From NCBI GenBank assembly GCA_017412605.1, contig JAFPWY010000009.1, forward strand, positions 1 to 64,000: a stretch of 64,000 nt of DNA, given 5' to 3'. Source of the stretch: Fibrobacter sp. (GTDB lineage: Bacteria; Fibrobacterota; Fibrobacteria; Fibrobacterales; Fibrobacteraceae). Each line of letters opens with the position of its first letter. Within the stretch, counting starts at the first letter, position 1. A model generated the notes under the pieces. The model saw only the letters and a list, made by a program, of their open reading frames with translations. It was not told where the DNA came from and did no database searches. Of the stretch, positions 25,882-34,443 are shown piece by piece. The translations under genes and the position numbers were made by a program.

Positions 25882-28776
25882 TTACTCTTTTTGTATAAGC
25901 TCAATCGCATTCAGTAGCGAATCCAGCCGCCGGGTCAGCTTTCGCGCCCCACTAACGCTGAGGTGGTCGCGATTCGCCGCATCCTCATCGACGTAATCGT
26001 GCAGGCCCATCTTGTTTTCATCCATAAAATGGAAATACGGATTTGCCGCAGCAAGGGAATCGAATCTCTCGATAATCCTTTCCGCAACAGAACGCTGGAT
26101 ACCATAAAGCCCAAAGCTCCTCGTCTCGCTATACTTGGGCGCCTGGGGGAACACAATCCCTATAAAATGGATTTGCCTTTGAGCACATTCTTCGGCCAAA
26201 CGGAATATCTCGGCAACTGCAGCATTGATATAGTCCATGCGCTCCTGCGTAACCATGGAATCTTCAAGTACCTCGAGACCATCCTTATCCCAAGAGCCGG
26301 ACGCAAGAAGCCCAGCCCCGCTCTTTGAATAGCTCTGCCTGATTTCGGCACTCGGGGCATAGGAGTACTCCACCATTTCCAACAGTTCAGGCGGAATTCC
26401 ATCCTTCCAAAAACCATGATTCCGGTCGTAAATGTATCCAGGATAGAAGATTAAATTATTCAAGATTCCCCCGGAGGGGCGCCAATTATCGAAATCCAAG
26501 GACATCGCAATCGCCTTCAGATTTCCCGAATGGTTCATCGCGTAATTATTGATAAAATACAATTCACGGTTTACATCTATGCCCATGGCCCCCAAATTCA
26601 GCATTTTCCGGTGGGGACAAACATCAGGATCGATTCCCTGCTCCACACGAGAACTGCCATATACCAGCACCTGGGAAGTATTGATATTTTTCCAGAAGAG
26701 TTCCATCTTCAGCCTATAGACTGCGGCCTCCTTGGAATAGAACGGAAGCAGGTAGACGCCGGCACTGTCCAACGCCAACAAGGACAACGTCGGGCCAGAA
26801 GCCGATCCAGCCCACAAATTGGGATGCCAGAGTTCCTCGCCCTCGACAAGTTCCGTGAGGAGCCCGTCAGAAAGATTTATTAGCACAAGTTTTTCGTGAG
26901 CCCCTTCGAGATTGGCTAAAGAAGCAACCGCAAGCCCCGAGGGCGAGACCTGGGTATAGCCAGAAGATGTCCACTCGCTATGGTCAAATGTATAACCGGG
27001 CGGAGCAGGAACCATTTGAACGATATTTCCAGCAGCATCGGCTACAAGAAGCTGTTCATGCGTTCCGTATCGGTGTCCTACGAAAGCCTGCCCCGTTGTC
27101 CCACCAAAATCCAAGAAAAGCGTACGTTTCGTTCCATCCTTGGAAAGGCTCGCATTGCAAGCCTGCTCCCCATTGTACCACACGACATCGGTAGCCGATT
27201 CGGGACCGGTGACATGCGCCCGAAGAAGCCGGGCACCCGTCACGGCAAGCATGCCGTCATCGCTGACACCACCATGATAGTTGCCATCGAAAAGTTTTGT
27301 CGGAATTCCAAACTGCCCGTTCGAGAAAGGAACCTGCCATGTACCGTGTGCCAAAAATTCAGCATCATTCTTATTATTCCCAGCATCCGTCACATAGATA
27401 ATTACCGTATCCCCTTGCGGAGTCACCTTCCAACGAGGAATAGCCGCAGATTCCACATCCAGCTTGACAAGGTTGCTTCCTGACGCACTCAAATTGCGGA
27501 CATACAGTTCAGACTTTCCACCTACACCCTCCGGTTTCGTGCAGAAGGCGACCTTCTTCCCATCGGGAGAAATTTCGGGATGGTAGGAATCTATGGTATC
27601 CAGTATTTCCACAACAGTCACCTTTGACCCGTCAAAATAGTCTATGTAAGCCAAATTTCCGGTCTGGTCATTTCTGAAGACCAGTTTCACTTCATAAACT
27701 CCAGTAAGGTTCTGCAGAGTGAGCGAATTTGCAACCGGGGTAACCGGGATCGAATTTTGTTTCTCGTCTTTAGCCATCCAAGCGGCATTCGGAATGGCCC
27801 CGAACGCAAGACGGAAACCCACATAATCCGCGCGGGTCGATGAAGTCACCGTATAGACGTCTCCCCGGCTAAACGCGGCCATAGAAGCAGCCGCATTGCG
27901 GTAGCTCCCCCCTTTCAAGACCCTTTCTCCGAGGCCACCGCCATCGGAAGCCCCCACGTAGTTCACGACCGTCGTGTCACGAAAAGAGCCAAGCCAATCG
28001 TTCGTCCATTCCATGACATTCCCGGCCATATCGCACAAGAACTGGGGAACGTTCTCAATAGGCACACCTAGCGACGAGCAGACACTGTGCACCCTATATT
28101 CCGAATTTTCGGATGTCCATCCAAATTGGGGATTCCAGTTATACTGCGCGGCAAACATCCATTCCGACTCCGTCGGCAACCGGTAAGCTTCCACTTCCGG
28201 GCGAAATTCCAACTTGTCCAAGCCAACACAGTGTCCACCGTCATCGTAAACGGTCGCCCCGTACACATAGGACGTGTCACGGCCTTCCTGACGGCTGCGG
28301 GCATTGGCTAACAGGACAGCATCGTAAAAGGTCATGTTCGAAGCAGGGAGCGAATCATTGACGCAATCCAGCCGAGCCATTTTCCTAGAACCGGAATTCA
28401 TCAAATTGATCAGGGAATTGTACTCCCCACAAGTTACCTCGTGCCGGCCAATCATAAAATCGTACGAAAAGGCGACACTCATCTGGGGCTGTTCTTTTTT
28501 CTTCGCCGAACTCTGATTCGTCCCCAGCACGACCGTCGAACCCTTCGAAGCCATTTTCACCAGTTCCGACCGCAAGACGTTCAGGACTGTAACACTGGAT
28601 GAAGAATTAACCGGGATGTCTTCTGCCGAAGAAGAAAAAGACGAATATTCAACGATTAGGCTAGAAGAACTCGATTCAGGAAATTCCTCCTCGGGAACAG
28701 AAGATACGTCCTCGTCCTCGGAAGAACAAGAAGCAATCGCAATTGCGATTAGCAATATAAAGAACCGACCTACCAT
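25882..28776 (-). CDS. TIGR02171-family lipoprotein (SUMF1-like, propeller, SGNH-like)
   Basis: 964 residues. Lipoprotein signal with lipobox IASC near residue 17, then a Glu/Ser-rich linker. About 95-335 is a formylglycine-generating-enzyme (SUMF1) type domain: RHEVTCGEYN, YRLPTESEWMFAAQ, AGNVMEWTNDW, RVLKGGSYRN, VGFRLAF. About 350-680 reads as a TolB-like beta-propeller (SYHPEISPDGKKVAF). The last 260 residues look SGNH-hydrolase-like (VLVYGSSRVEQG near the block I position and RDHLSVSGARKL resembling the DxxH block V). The layout matches the Fibrobacter paralogous family TIGR02171, whose function is unknown. Placement is probably outer membrane. Confidence 0.85.
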   Translation of the reverse strand: MVGRFFILLIAIAIASCSSEDEDVSSVPEEEFPESSSSSLIVEYSSFSSSAEDIPVNSSSSVTVLNVLRSELVKMASKGSTVVLGTNQSSAKKKEQPQMSVAFSYDFMIGRHEVTCGEYNSLINLMNSGSRKMARLDCVNDSLPASNMTFYDAVLLANARSRQEGRDTSYVYGATVYDDGGHCVGLDKLEFRPEVEAYRLPTESEWMFAAQYNWNPQFGWTSENSEYRVHSVCSSLGVPIENVPQFLCDMAGNVMEWTNDWLGSFRDTTVVNYVGASDGGGLGERVLKGGSYRNAAASMAAFSRGDVYTVTSSTRADYVGFRLAFGAIPNAAWMAKDEKQNSIPVTPVANSLTLQNLTGVYEVKLVFRNDQTGNLAYIDYFDGSKVTVVEILDTIDSYHPEISPDGKKVAFCTKPEGVGGKSELYVRNLSASGSNLVKLDVESAAIPRWKVTPQGDTVIIYVTDAGNNKNDAEFLAHGTWQVPFSNGQFGIPTKLFDGNYHGGVSDDGMLAVTGARLLRAHVTGPESATDVVWYNGEQACNASLSKDGTKRTLFLDFGGTTGQAFVGHRYGTHEQLLVADAAGNIVQMVPAPPGYTFDHSEWTSSGYTQVSPSGLAVASLANLEGAHEKLVLINLSDGLLTELVEGEELWHPNLWAGSASGPTLSLLALDSAGVYLLPFYSKEAAVYRLKMELFWKNINTSQVLVYGSSRVEQGIDPDVCPHRKMLNLGAMGIDVNRELYFINNYAMNHSGNLKAIAMSLDFDNWRPSGGILNNLIFYPGYIYDRNHGFWKDGIPPELLEMVEYSYAPSAEIRQSYSKSGAGLLASGSWDKDGLEVLEDSMVTQERMDYINAAVAEIFRLAEECAQRQIHFIGIVFPQAPKYSETRSFGLYGIQRSVAERIIERFDSLAAANPYFHFMDENKMGLHDYVDEDAANRDHLSVSGARKLTRRLDSLLNAIELIQKE

Positions 28777-28845
28777 CTACCCCCGGTTGGGTCTCAAACT
28801 ATTCTAAATATATTTTTTGTTTACAATATAGTGTAAATACGGGGT

Positions 28846-29730
28846 TTAGGCAAGCCTAGGTTTACCCGTCCATCCGAGTTTTTCACGGAGTGCGCCCACG
28901 AATCCCGTATGGCGCATGCGGATGAACGTCGTCACAGAGGCACTCTCGCTCAAAGTCACGTGTTCACCTTGTTTCATCTCGACAAAGCTACGCCCATCAA
29001 AGACGAGGTCCAGCGAACCGTCCACGGCCGACTTGATTTGCATCTTCTTGTCGGTCAGCGAAAGCACGAGGGGACGCACCGAAAGACTGCTCGGGGCAAC
29101 AGGGGTCAGCACCACGGCAGGAGTATTCGGATGGATAATCGGTCCGCCCGCAGCCAGATTATAGGCCGTTGAGCCGGTCGGAGTCGAAATCAGCAGGGAA
29201 TCGGCCCAGTATTCAGTAAGCTGGGTGCCGTTGTAAGCCACGTTGACGTTCACCATGCGTTCGGGCATGTGCGGGCGGATGTGGAGCTCGTTCAGCACAG
29301 TCTGTTTGGCAATGCACTTCTTGCCGCGATAGACGGCGACATCGATCATCATACGCTCGCGTGTCGAAAAATCTCCGGCCAGCAAATCGTCAAGAGTCTT
29401 CGTGAGGCCTTCCACACGGGATTCCGCCAGGAACCCGACACGCCCCACGTTCACACCGAGAATGGGCGTATTGTGGCCGAGGGCGATATGCGCAGCCGAC
29501 AGCACGGTACCGTCGCCACCAATAGCCAGGAGCATGTCCATCTTATGGAGTTCGGACTGCTTGACAGCGACAATCGGCTTCTTGACCAGACCTCCGAGCG
29601 TATTGATAGCGCAGAACTTGATTTCAGGATGCTCTTTCGCCCAAGCACCGACCAGTTCCAAGGCAAGAACCAGGTCCGCACTTTTGTCCTTGAACCCGAC
29701 GATGCCTATTCTTTTGAACGGAGTCTTCAT
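28846..29730 (-). CDS. nadK: NAD kinase
   Basis: 294 residues. Phosphorylates NAD to NADP using ATP or polyphosphate. Seen: GGDGTVLSA (catalytic loop) near residue 70, GRVGFLAE, NELHI, and STPTGSTAYNLAAGGPI. Length is normal. Its ATG overlaps the stop of the EPSP-synthase-like gene (ATGA), so the two are translationally coupled in the leftward aroQ-tyrA-aroA-like-nadK set. Confidence 0.95.
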   Translation of the reverse strand: MKTPFKRIGIVGFKDKSADLVLALELVGAWAKEHPEIKFCAINTLGGLVKKPIVAVKQSELHKMDMLLAIGGDGTVLSAAHIALGHNTPILGVNVGRVGFLAESRVEGLTKTLDDLLAGDFSTRERMMIDVAVYRGKKCIAKQTVLNELHIRPHMPERMVNVNVAYNGTQLTEYWADSLLISTPTGSTAYNLAAGGPIIHPNTPAVVLTPVAPSSLSVRPLVLSLTDKKMQIKSAVDGSLDLVFDGRSFVEMKQGEHVTLSESASVTTFIRMRHTGFVGALREKLGWTGKPRLA

Positions 29731-31097
29731 GCGCCCTCCTTTTCAGAATTTTCCTGGACCAACACGCTCTTGAGTTTATCGGTGATTCCCGGGAAAATAT
29801 TTTCCACCAGATCGCAATTCTTTACCGGTTCCTCATTCTGCAGTGCAAGCGAAAGCACTGTAAGTGCAAGACCGACCTGCGGCCACTCGCCGCCATCGAA
29901 ATCACTGCCGTTGACAATGTTTTCCATACCGCGGATGACAATCCCGTCGTCGTAGACGCCCACTTCCACGCCCGTCTTGCGTAAATTCTCGGCCAAAAAT
30001 TCGTTCACAGAGCGCATCGAGTCGCGCACTTCCTTGGGCAGGCGGAGAATGGTTTCGCCCGAGGCAAAGCAGGCTGCCACAGAAAGCAGCGCATACTCCT
30101 CGAGAGCGGTCGAAACCAGTTCCTCGGAAAAACGGCGTCCCTGCAGGCGCTTGCCAGCAGCGAGCGGACGAATCTCCAAATCCCCGTAAACGTCGCCGAA
30201 CTTTTCGCGACGCGATACCGTCTCGATGTTTGCGCCCATGCGCTTTAGGCAGCCGAACGCTCCGGCACGGCCACCGTTCAGGTCGACATTCTTGACTCGC
30301 ACGACGGTTTCCTTGTGGAGAGCGCCGATAGTCACAAGCAAGGCAACCGCAAAGGCTTCCGTCGCATCGCCGGGAATGTAGTACTCTCGGGCAGTAATCA
30401 CCTTCGTTTCCGAAAGTTCCGTCGCCTGGGTACGCTCAATCTTTTTTCCCTGGGCCATCATCAAGCGGCGTTCAAATTCACTCAGTTGTTCCATGCCGCG
30501 GCCCTCGTACTTGAGCGCCACACCGAAATACTGGAGCATACGGGTCAACTGGTCGCGCACCACGGACGCTTCTTCGAAGGCAAGGTATTCGCTACGGACA
30601 AGCGTGCGCAACAGCAGGCGGTTACGCATGATATAGGGAACGTTGCCAAGGGAATCCTTGCGAATCGCAGGTTCCGCAATCTGGAAACAGAACGAAAACT
30701 TCGCCGGTTCGTCGCCCTGCACGTCCACCTTGAAATACTTCTGAAGCACATCCTTGGCCGCATTCACGGATGCAATGCCGGCCTCGTCGGCTTCGGCGGC
30801 AAAGGTAAAGACGGTGTCGCAGGACTTGCTCGCAAGCGTCCACAAAAGAACGCTCTCGTATTCCGGGAAATCTATCGAGAGCAATGTCGGGGCAGAATAC
30901 TGGAACCCCTTGCCGGTCAAGACCAACTGGTGTCCCTGCTGTTCATACTCAAGTCCGAATTCCTTTAAAGCGGTGGCAAAACGCTCGGCCCCCGTAGCCC
31001 ATGCAAAATCTTCAAAAACGGTCCGGCCGTTCACCAGCAGGGCCATAAGGAAAGCAAGTTTTGAGCGTTCGCGGTCCGGGTTAATAAACAAGTCCAT
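29727..31097 (-). CDS. EPSP-synthase-like protein with degenerate active-site motifs
   Basis: About 456 residues from ATG 31097; a TTG at 31106 is less likely. The C-terminal half follows the AroA/MurA fold: EYYIPGDATEAFAVALL in place of GD-S-AAFFLAAA, LPKEVRDSMRSVNEFLAENLRKTGVEVGVYDDGIVIRG in place of the KESDR...G...DG..I.G region, and VENIFPGITDKL at the end. The N-terminal GSKS-(I/T)-(S/T)-NR motif, the LGNAGT-R motif and the DHR-AM motif are not present in recognisable form. Context (between tyrA and nadK) fits the shikimate branch. It may be a strongly diverged AroA or a non-catalytic relative. Confidence 0.7.
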   Translation of the reverse strand: MDLFINPDRERSKLAFLMALLVNGRTVFEDFAWATGAERFATALKEFGLEYEQQGHQLVLTGKGFQYSAPTLLSIDFPEYESVLLWTLASKSCDTVFTFAAEADEAGIASVNAAKDVLQKYFKVDVQGDEPAKFSFCFQIAEPAIRKDSLGNVPYIMRNRLLLRTLVRSEYLAFEEASVVRDQLTRMLQYFGVALKYEGRGMEQLSEFERRLMMAQGKKIERTQATELSETKVITAREYYIPGDATEAFAVALLVTIGALHKETVVRVKNVDLNGGRAGAFGCLKRMGANIETVSRREKFGDVYGDLEIRPLAAGKRLQGRRFSEELVSTALEEYALLSVAACFASGETILRLPKEVRDSMRSVNEFLAENLRKTGVEVGVYDDGIVIRGMENIVNGSDFDGGEWPQVGLALTVLSLALQNEEPVKNCDLVENIFPGITDKLKSVLVQENSEKEGA

Positions 31098-31130
31098 TCT
31101 CAGCAAATCTCTTCGTCAAAAAATGATAAA

Positions 31131-32318
31131 CTATCGCTCCTTGACCTCGTATTCAAGGTAGCGAAGCACGTTAACGGCACGGGCAGCCTCCTCGGGAGTC
31201 TTGAACGCAAGCAGCAGCGTTCCGGCCACATTCTCGCGGACCTTCATCAGTTCGATATCGCGGATGTTCAAGCCTTCTTGGGCAAGCGGCTGCATCACGC
31301 TGAGGAGCGCACCCGGTTTGTCCTTGAGCTGCACCGTAATTTCGGAAAAAGACGCGGCGGCGTTCCTGCCCGGCGAAAACAAGCTTGCACGGCCATCGTT
31401 GCCGGCCTTGAAAATCTGGGCCAGGGATTCGGAATTGTCTCCGGACACATCGGCGACTGGCTTTGCTCCATCCACCACGGCCAACTTGTCCATCGCCTCG
31501 ATGGTCTCGCCGAGGCCGTCGCGAACCTCGCGCAGGGCAAGCACAGTCTCGTCACGGTTCGTGACGGCAATGTCGTGCCACATTCCCCAACCGCTCGCGG
31601 CAATACGGGTCATGTCGCGGAACGCGCGACCCGCATAGTGCTGGTAGTTGTGCTTGAGCAAGCGTTCAGGCAACTTTGCGGCAAGCGTAGAGCTCAGCAT
31701 CTGCGGCATGTGACTCACCCAGGCCATGGTCCGGTCATGATGTTCCGGCGGGAACACGACCGCATTGGCCCCTAAAAAGCGCACTAGTTCCAGGAGCGGC
31801 GCATAAACGGATTCGTCCGTTCCTTCCGGCGGGCACACGAACCAATAGGCGTTCTCAAAAATGGCAGGATCGTTAAACTCGCAGGTTCTCTTCTCGGAGC
31901 CGGCCATCGGATGGCTGCCCACAAAGCGGAACGGTTGCGGGAGCCTTGCCCCCGCCTTGCAAATCTGCACCTTGGTACTGCCGATATCGCTCACCAGGCA
32001 CGTTTTATTCCCACAAGCTGACGAAGCCCAGGACACGTTGCCCAGAGCATCAATCGTCCTAAGGATATGGAGAATCGGGGAACAGAGCAAGATGAGGTCA
32101 CAATCCTTTGCCCATTCCTCTACCTGGTCGTACTCAAAAAATTCATCCGCCAAGCCAAGTTCTCGTGCACGCTTGAGCGTCGAAGGCGAACTCACGGCGC
32201 GGATTTTCGTCGGCAATTCAGCCTGCTTTATCGCCGAAGCAATGGAACCGGCCAAAAGACCAAAACCAACCAGGGCAACACGCCGGAGCGAAAGCCGAGC
32301 AGCAAAACCTTCCGCCAT
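31131..32318 (-). CDS. tyrA: Prephenate dehydrogenase with ACT domain
   Basis: 395 residues. NAD-binding start VALVGFGLLAGSIASAI, catalytic-region SHPMAGSEK, a helical dimer domain, then a C-terminal ACT domain from about 310 (ITVQLKDKPGALLSVMQPLAQEGLNIRDIEL), a usual site for tyrosine feedback. Converts prephenate to 4-hydroxyphenylpyruvate. The start directly abuts the aroQ stop (no gap), so coupling is likely. Confidence 0.93.
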   Translation of the reverse strand: MAEGFAARLSLRRVALVGFGLLAGSIASAIKQAELPTKIRAVSSPSTLKRARELGLADEFFEYDQVEEWAKDCDLILLCSPILHILRTIDALGNVSWASSACGNKTCLVSDIGSTKVQICKAGARLPQPFRFVGSHPMAGSEKRTCEFNDPAIFENAYWFVCPPEGTDESVYAPLLELVRFLGANAVVFPPEHHDRTMAWVSHMPQMLSSTLAAKLPERLLKHNYQHYAGRAFRDMTRIAASGWGMWHDIAVTNRDETVLALREVRDGLGETIEAMDKLAVVDGAKPVADVSGDNSESLAQIFKAGNDGRASLFSPGRNAAASFSEITVQLKDKPGALLSVMQPLAQEGLNIRDIELMKVRENVAGTLLLAFKTPEEAARAVNVLRYLEYEVKER

Positions 32319-32582
32319 CTACTCCTCCACCTTCCGAGTTTCTTCCATAATCACACTAAAAATTTTCTTGATAGAATCCGGCGTAAGCGGACCGCCCGCT
32401 ACACGAGCCTTTTCGGACACGCAATCCAAAACGCTCTGTTCACGCGAAGCATCAAAAACAGGCAACCCCTGCTGCCGTTTAATTTCACCAATCTTCTCGG
32501 CGTAAGATGCCCGCTTGTTCAGGAGGGCAATCAGTTCATCGGTCAACCCGTCAATCTTTGCGCGCAAGTCATTGATATCCAT
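32319..32582 (-). CDS. aroQ: Chorismate mutase, AroQ class
   Basis: 87 residues from ATG 32582 (MDINDLRAKIDGLTDELIALLNKR); the longer frame to 32684 would run through the divergent promoter. All-helical AroQ pattern: R in LRAKID, LLNKRASYAEKIGEIK, REQSVLD, and the last helix. Converts chorismate to prephenate, the substrate of TyrA encoded next. First gene of the leftward aromatic set, 70 bp from the divergent COG0523 gene. Confidence 0.9.
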   Translation of the reverse strand: MDINDLRAKIDGLTDELIALLNKRASYAEKIGEIKRQQGLPVFDASREQSVLDCVSEKARVAGGPLTPDSIKKIFSVIMEETRKVEE

Positions 32583-32629
32583 GCCCACGAATGTAGCAAA
32601 TAATTCCATACGGCCATGCCGTGCCATAC

Positions 32630-32648
32630 CCAAATTTGCTAAATTTGG
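32630..32648. promoter_or_regulatory. Perfect palindrome at the COG0523 start
   Basis: CCAAATTT-GCT-AAATTTGG (8-nt arms) ends 4 nt before ATG 32653 and contains a possible -10 (TAAATT, 32640-32645). It could be an operator for a metal regulator; no family match is claimed. A small CGGC-CAT-GCCG hairpin lies 10 nt to its left. Confidence 0.5.
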
Positions 32649-32652
32649 CGTC

Positions 32653-33957
32653 ATGAACAAGTCAGTACCTATTACGCTGCTCACCGGTTACCTCGGAGCC
32701 GGAAAAACCACCCTCCTCAATTTCGTCCTCAACAACCAGCAAGGCTACCACGTCGCCGTCATCGTGAACGATATCGGTGAAGTGAATATCGACCAGACGC
32801 TCATCGAAAAGGGCGGAAACATCACCAAGGAAGACTCCGGCAAGGTCGTCCCGCTCTCCAACGGCTGCATCTGCTGCTCACTGAAGACCGACCTCCTCGA
32901 ACAGATTGCCGAGCTCCTTGAGATGGGAAAATTCGACTACATTCTCATTGAAGCAAGCGGCATCTGCGAGCCCATCCCTATCGCGCAGACCATCTGCATG
33001 GCCGGTGGCCAGCTGCAGAGCCGCGACAGACGCCCGCTCCGCTGCCACCTGGACAACATCGTGTCCGTGGTCGACGTTGCCCGTCTCGCCGACGAATTCT
33101 CCGGTGGACAGAAACTGCTCGACGACAACCTCGAAGAAGAGGACATCGCAAACCTGCTTATCCAGCAGATTGAATTCTGCAACACCATTATCATGAACAA
33201 GGTCGATTCCATTTCCAAGAACGACCTTGAACACGTGAAGGCCGTGGTGCGTGCATTGCAGCCCGAAGCCAAGATGATCGAGACGAACTACGGCAAGGTC
33301 GAGATGAAGGATATCCTCGACACCAAGCAGTTTGACTTTGAAAAAGTCGGGAACTCCGCCGCCTGGGCCAAGGAACTCATGAAGGAAACGGCTCCCGAAG
33401 ACGTCGATGACGACGATGATCACGACGAGCACGAGCATCATCATCACGACCATGACGAAGATGAACACGAACATCATCACCATGATCATGACGAACATGA
33501 CCACGAGCACGAGGACCACAGCCATTGCGACCATGAACATGGCGTGTGCCACTGCGGCCACCATCACGACAAGGACCATCCGCATGGCGATGAATACGGC
33601 ATCAGCACGTTCGTTTACGAACGCCGCCGCCCGCTCATCCGCGAACGTTTCGAAGTGTTGCTGGACGACTACCCCACAAGTATCATCCGCACCAAGGGAC
33701 TTGTGTGGTTCGAAGACGACCGCGACAACAGTTTCTTGTTCGAACAGGCCGGCAAGCAGGCTTCTGCCCAGAATTTCGGCCCCTGGTTCGCTTCCGAAAA
33801 CGAAGAAATGCAAAAGCGCATTCTCCGCGAAAACCCGGACCTCGTGAAAGTGTGGGACGAAAAGTACGGCGACCGCATCATCCGTCTCGTATTCATCGGC
33901 CAGCACATGGACAAGAAGAAGATCATCGCCGCGATGGATTCCTGCCTCGGCGAATAA
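32653..33957 (+). CDS. COG0523 (CobW-like) metallochaperone GTPase with very His-rich insert
   Basis: 434 residues. G3E GTPase: Walker A GYLGAGKTT near residue 10, the metal site CICC (GCICCSLKTDL), the switch EASGICEP, and the NKVD base-recognition motif. From about 250 to 320 comes a His/Asp/Glu-rich stretch (about 30 histidines, plus Cys in HCDHEHGVCHCGHHH), then the CobW C-terminal domain (STFVYERRRPL..ERF). The family delivers Zn, Co or other metals in a GTP-driven way; the insert suggests metal storage or a role in zinc homeostasis. No Shine-Dalgarno is visible and a possible -10 lies so close that the mRNA may lack a 5' leader. Confidence 0.88.
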   Translation: MNKSVPITLLTGYLGAGKTTLLNFVLNNQQGYHVAVIVNDIGEVNIDQTLIEKGGNITKEDSGKVVPLSNGCICCSLKTDLLEQIAELLEMGKFDYILIEASGICEPIPIAQTICMAGGQLQSRDRRPLRCHLDNIVSVVDVARLADEFSGGQKLLDDNLEEEDIANLLIQQIEFCNTIIMNKVDSISKNDLEHVKAVVRALQPEAKMIETNYGKVEMKDILDTKQFDFEKVGNSAAWAKELMKETAPEDVDDDDDHDEHEHHHHDHDEDEHEHHHHDHDEHDHEHEDHSHCDHEHGVCHCGHHHDKDHPHGDEYGISTFVYERRRPLIRERFEVLLDDYPTSIIRTKGLVWFEDDRDNSFLFEQAGKQASAQNFGPWFASENEEMQKRILRENPDLVKVWDEKYGDRIIRLVFIGQHMDKKKIIAAMDSCLGE

Positions 33958-33984
33958 CTTCCGAAAAGCCATCAAAAACTATAA

Positions 33985-34016
33985 CAACACGCCTCGACCC
34001 AGTCGGGGCGTTGTTG
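33985..34016 (+). terminator. Probable terminator after the COG0523 gene
   Basis: Imperfect 12-bp stem (CAACACGCCTCGA with TCGGGGCGTTGTTG, one bulge and one G-U), 5-nt loop; only a weak T stretch after it. Confidence 0.55.
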
Positions 34017-34094
34017 CATAGTCGAGTACGTATTTGTGCCAAAACTAGTGAACGAATAAAATTGTTTTATATTTGGCGCAAAAAGGAGAGTTCA

Positions 34095-34409
34095 ATGAAA
34101 CTGTATACAACTGATTTTATTACGGACAAAGAAATCGAGACGCTGCAGATGGTGCGAGGGAGTGTGGTTTTTAGCAAGAACGTAGCTCGTGACTTTTTTG
34201 CAGCCGTCAAGACGCTTGTGGGCGGCGAAATCGCTGGCTACACCGAAATGCTGAACGACGCCCGCAACATTGCCATTGAACGCATGGAAAAACAAGCCGG
34301 CATCATCGGCGCAGACGCTATCGTAAATGTGCGCTTTGCAACCGCCTCGGTGATGGCTGGTTCCGCAGAAATCATTGCCTACGGAACCGCCGTGAAATTT
34401 AAGAAGTAA
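34095..34409 (+). CDS. YbjQ/UPF0145-family protein
   Basis: 104 residues, start ATG 34095 with AAAGGAGAG upstream and a TATATT -10 at 34068-34073. The pattern follows the UPF0145 (heavy-metal-binding-like YbjQ) fold: REIAGYTEML-type segment GEIAGYTEMLNDARNIAIERM, then GADAIVNVRF and EIIAYGTAVKF at the end. The family forms small pentameric or decameric assemblies; role unknown. It stands alone between COG0523 and trpA. Confidence 0.85.
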   Translation: MKLYTTDFITDKEIETLQMVRGSVVFSKNVARDFFAAVKTLVGGEIAGYTEMLNDARNIAIERMEKQAGIIGADAIVNVRFATASVMAGSAEIIAYGTAVKFKK

Positions 34410-34413
34410 ATAG

Positions 34414-34434
34414 ATTCCCGATAAAGTCGGGAAT
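34414..34434. terminator. Hairpin between convergent ybjQ-like gene and trpA
   Basis: Perfect 8-bp stem ATTCCCGA/TCGGGAAT with 5-nt loop, without a clear T run on either strand. Possibly a two-way terminator. Confidence 0.4.
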
Positions 34435-34443
34435 AATAGTTCG

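Noticed and set aside
28821-28836. TTACA-N6-TGTAA before the TIGR02171 gene
   Set aside because: Spacer is 6 not 5, there is no partner site at 29-31 bp and no -24/-12 promoter, so it is not counted with the sigma54 module.
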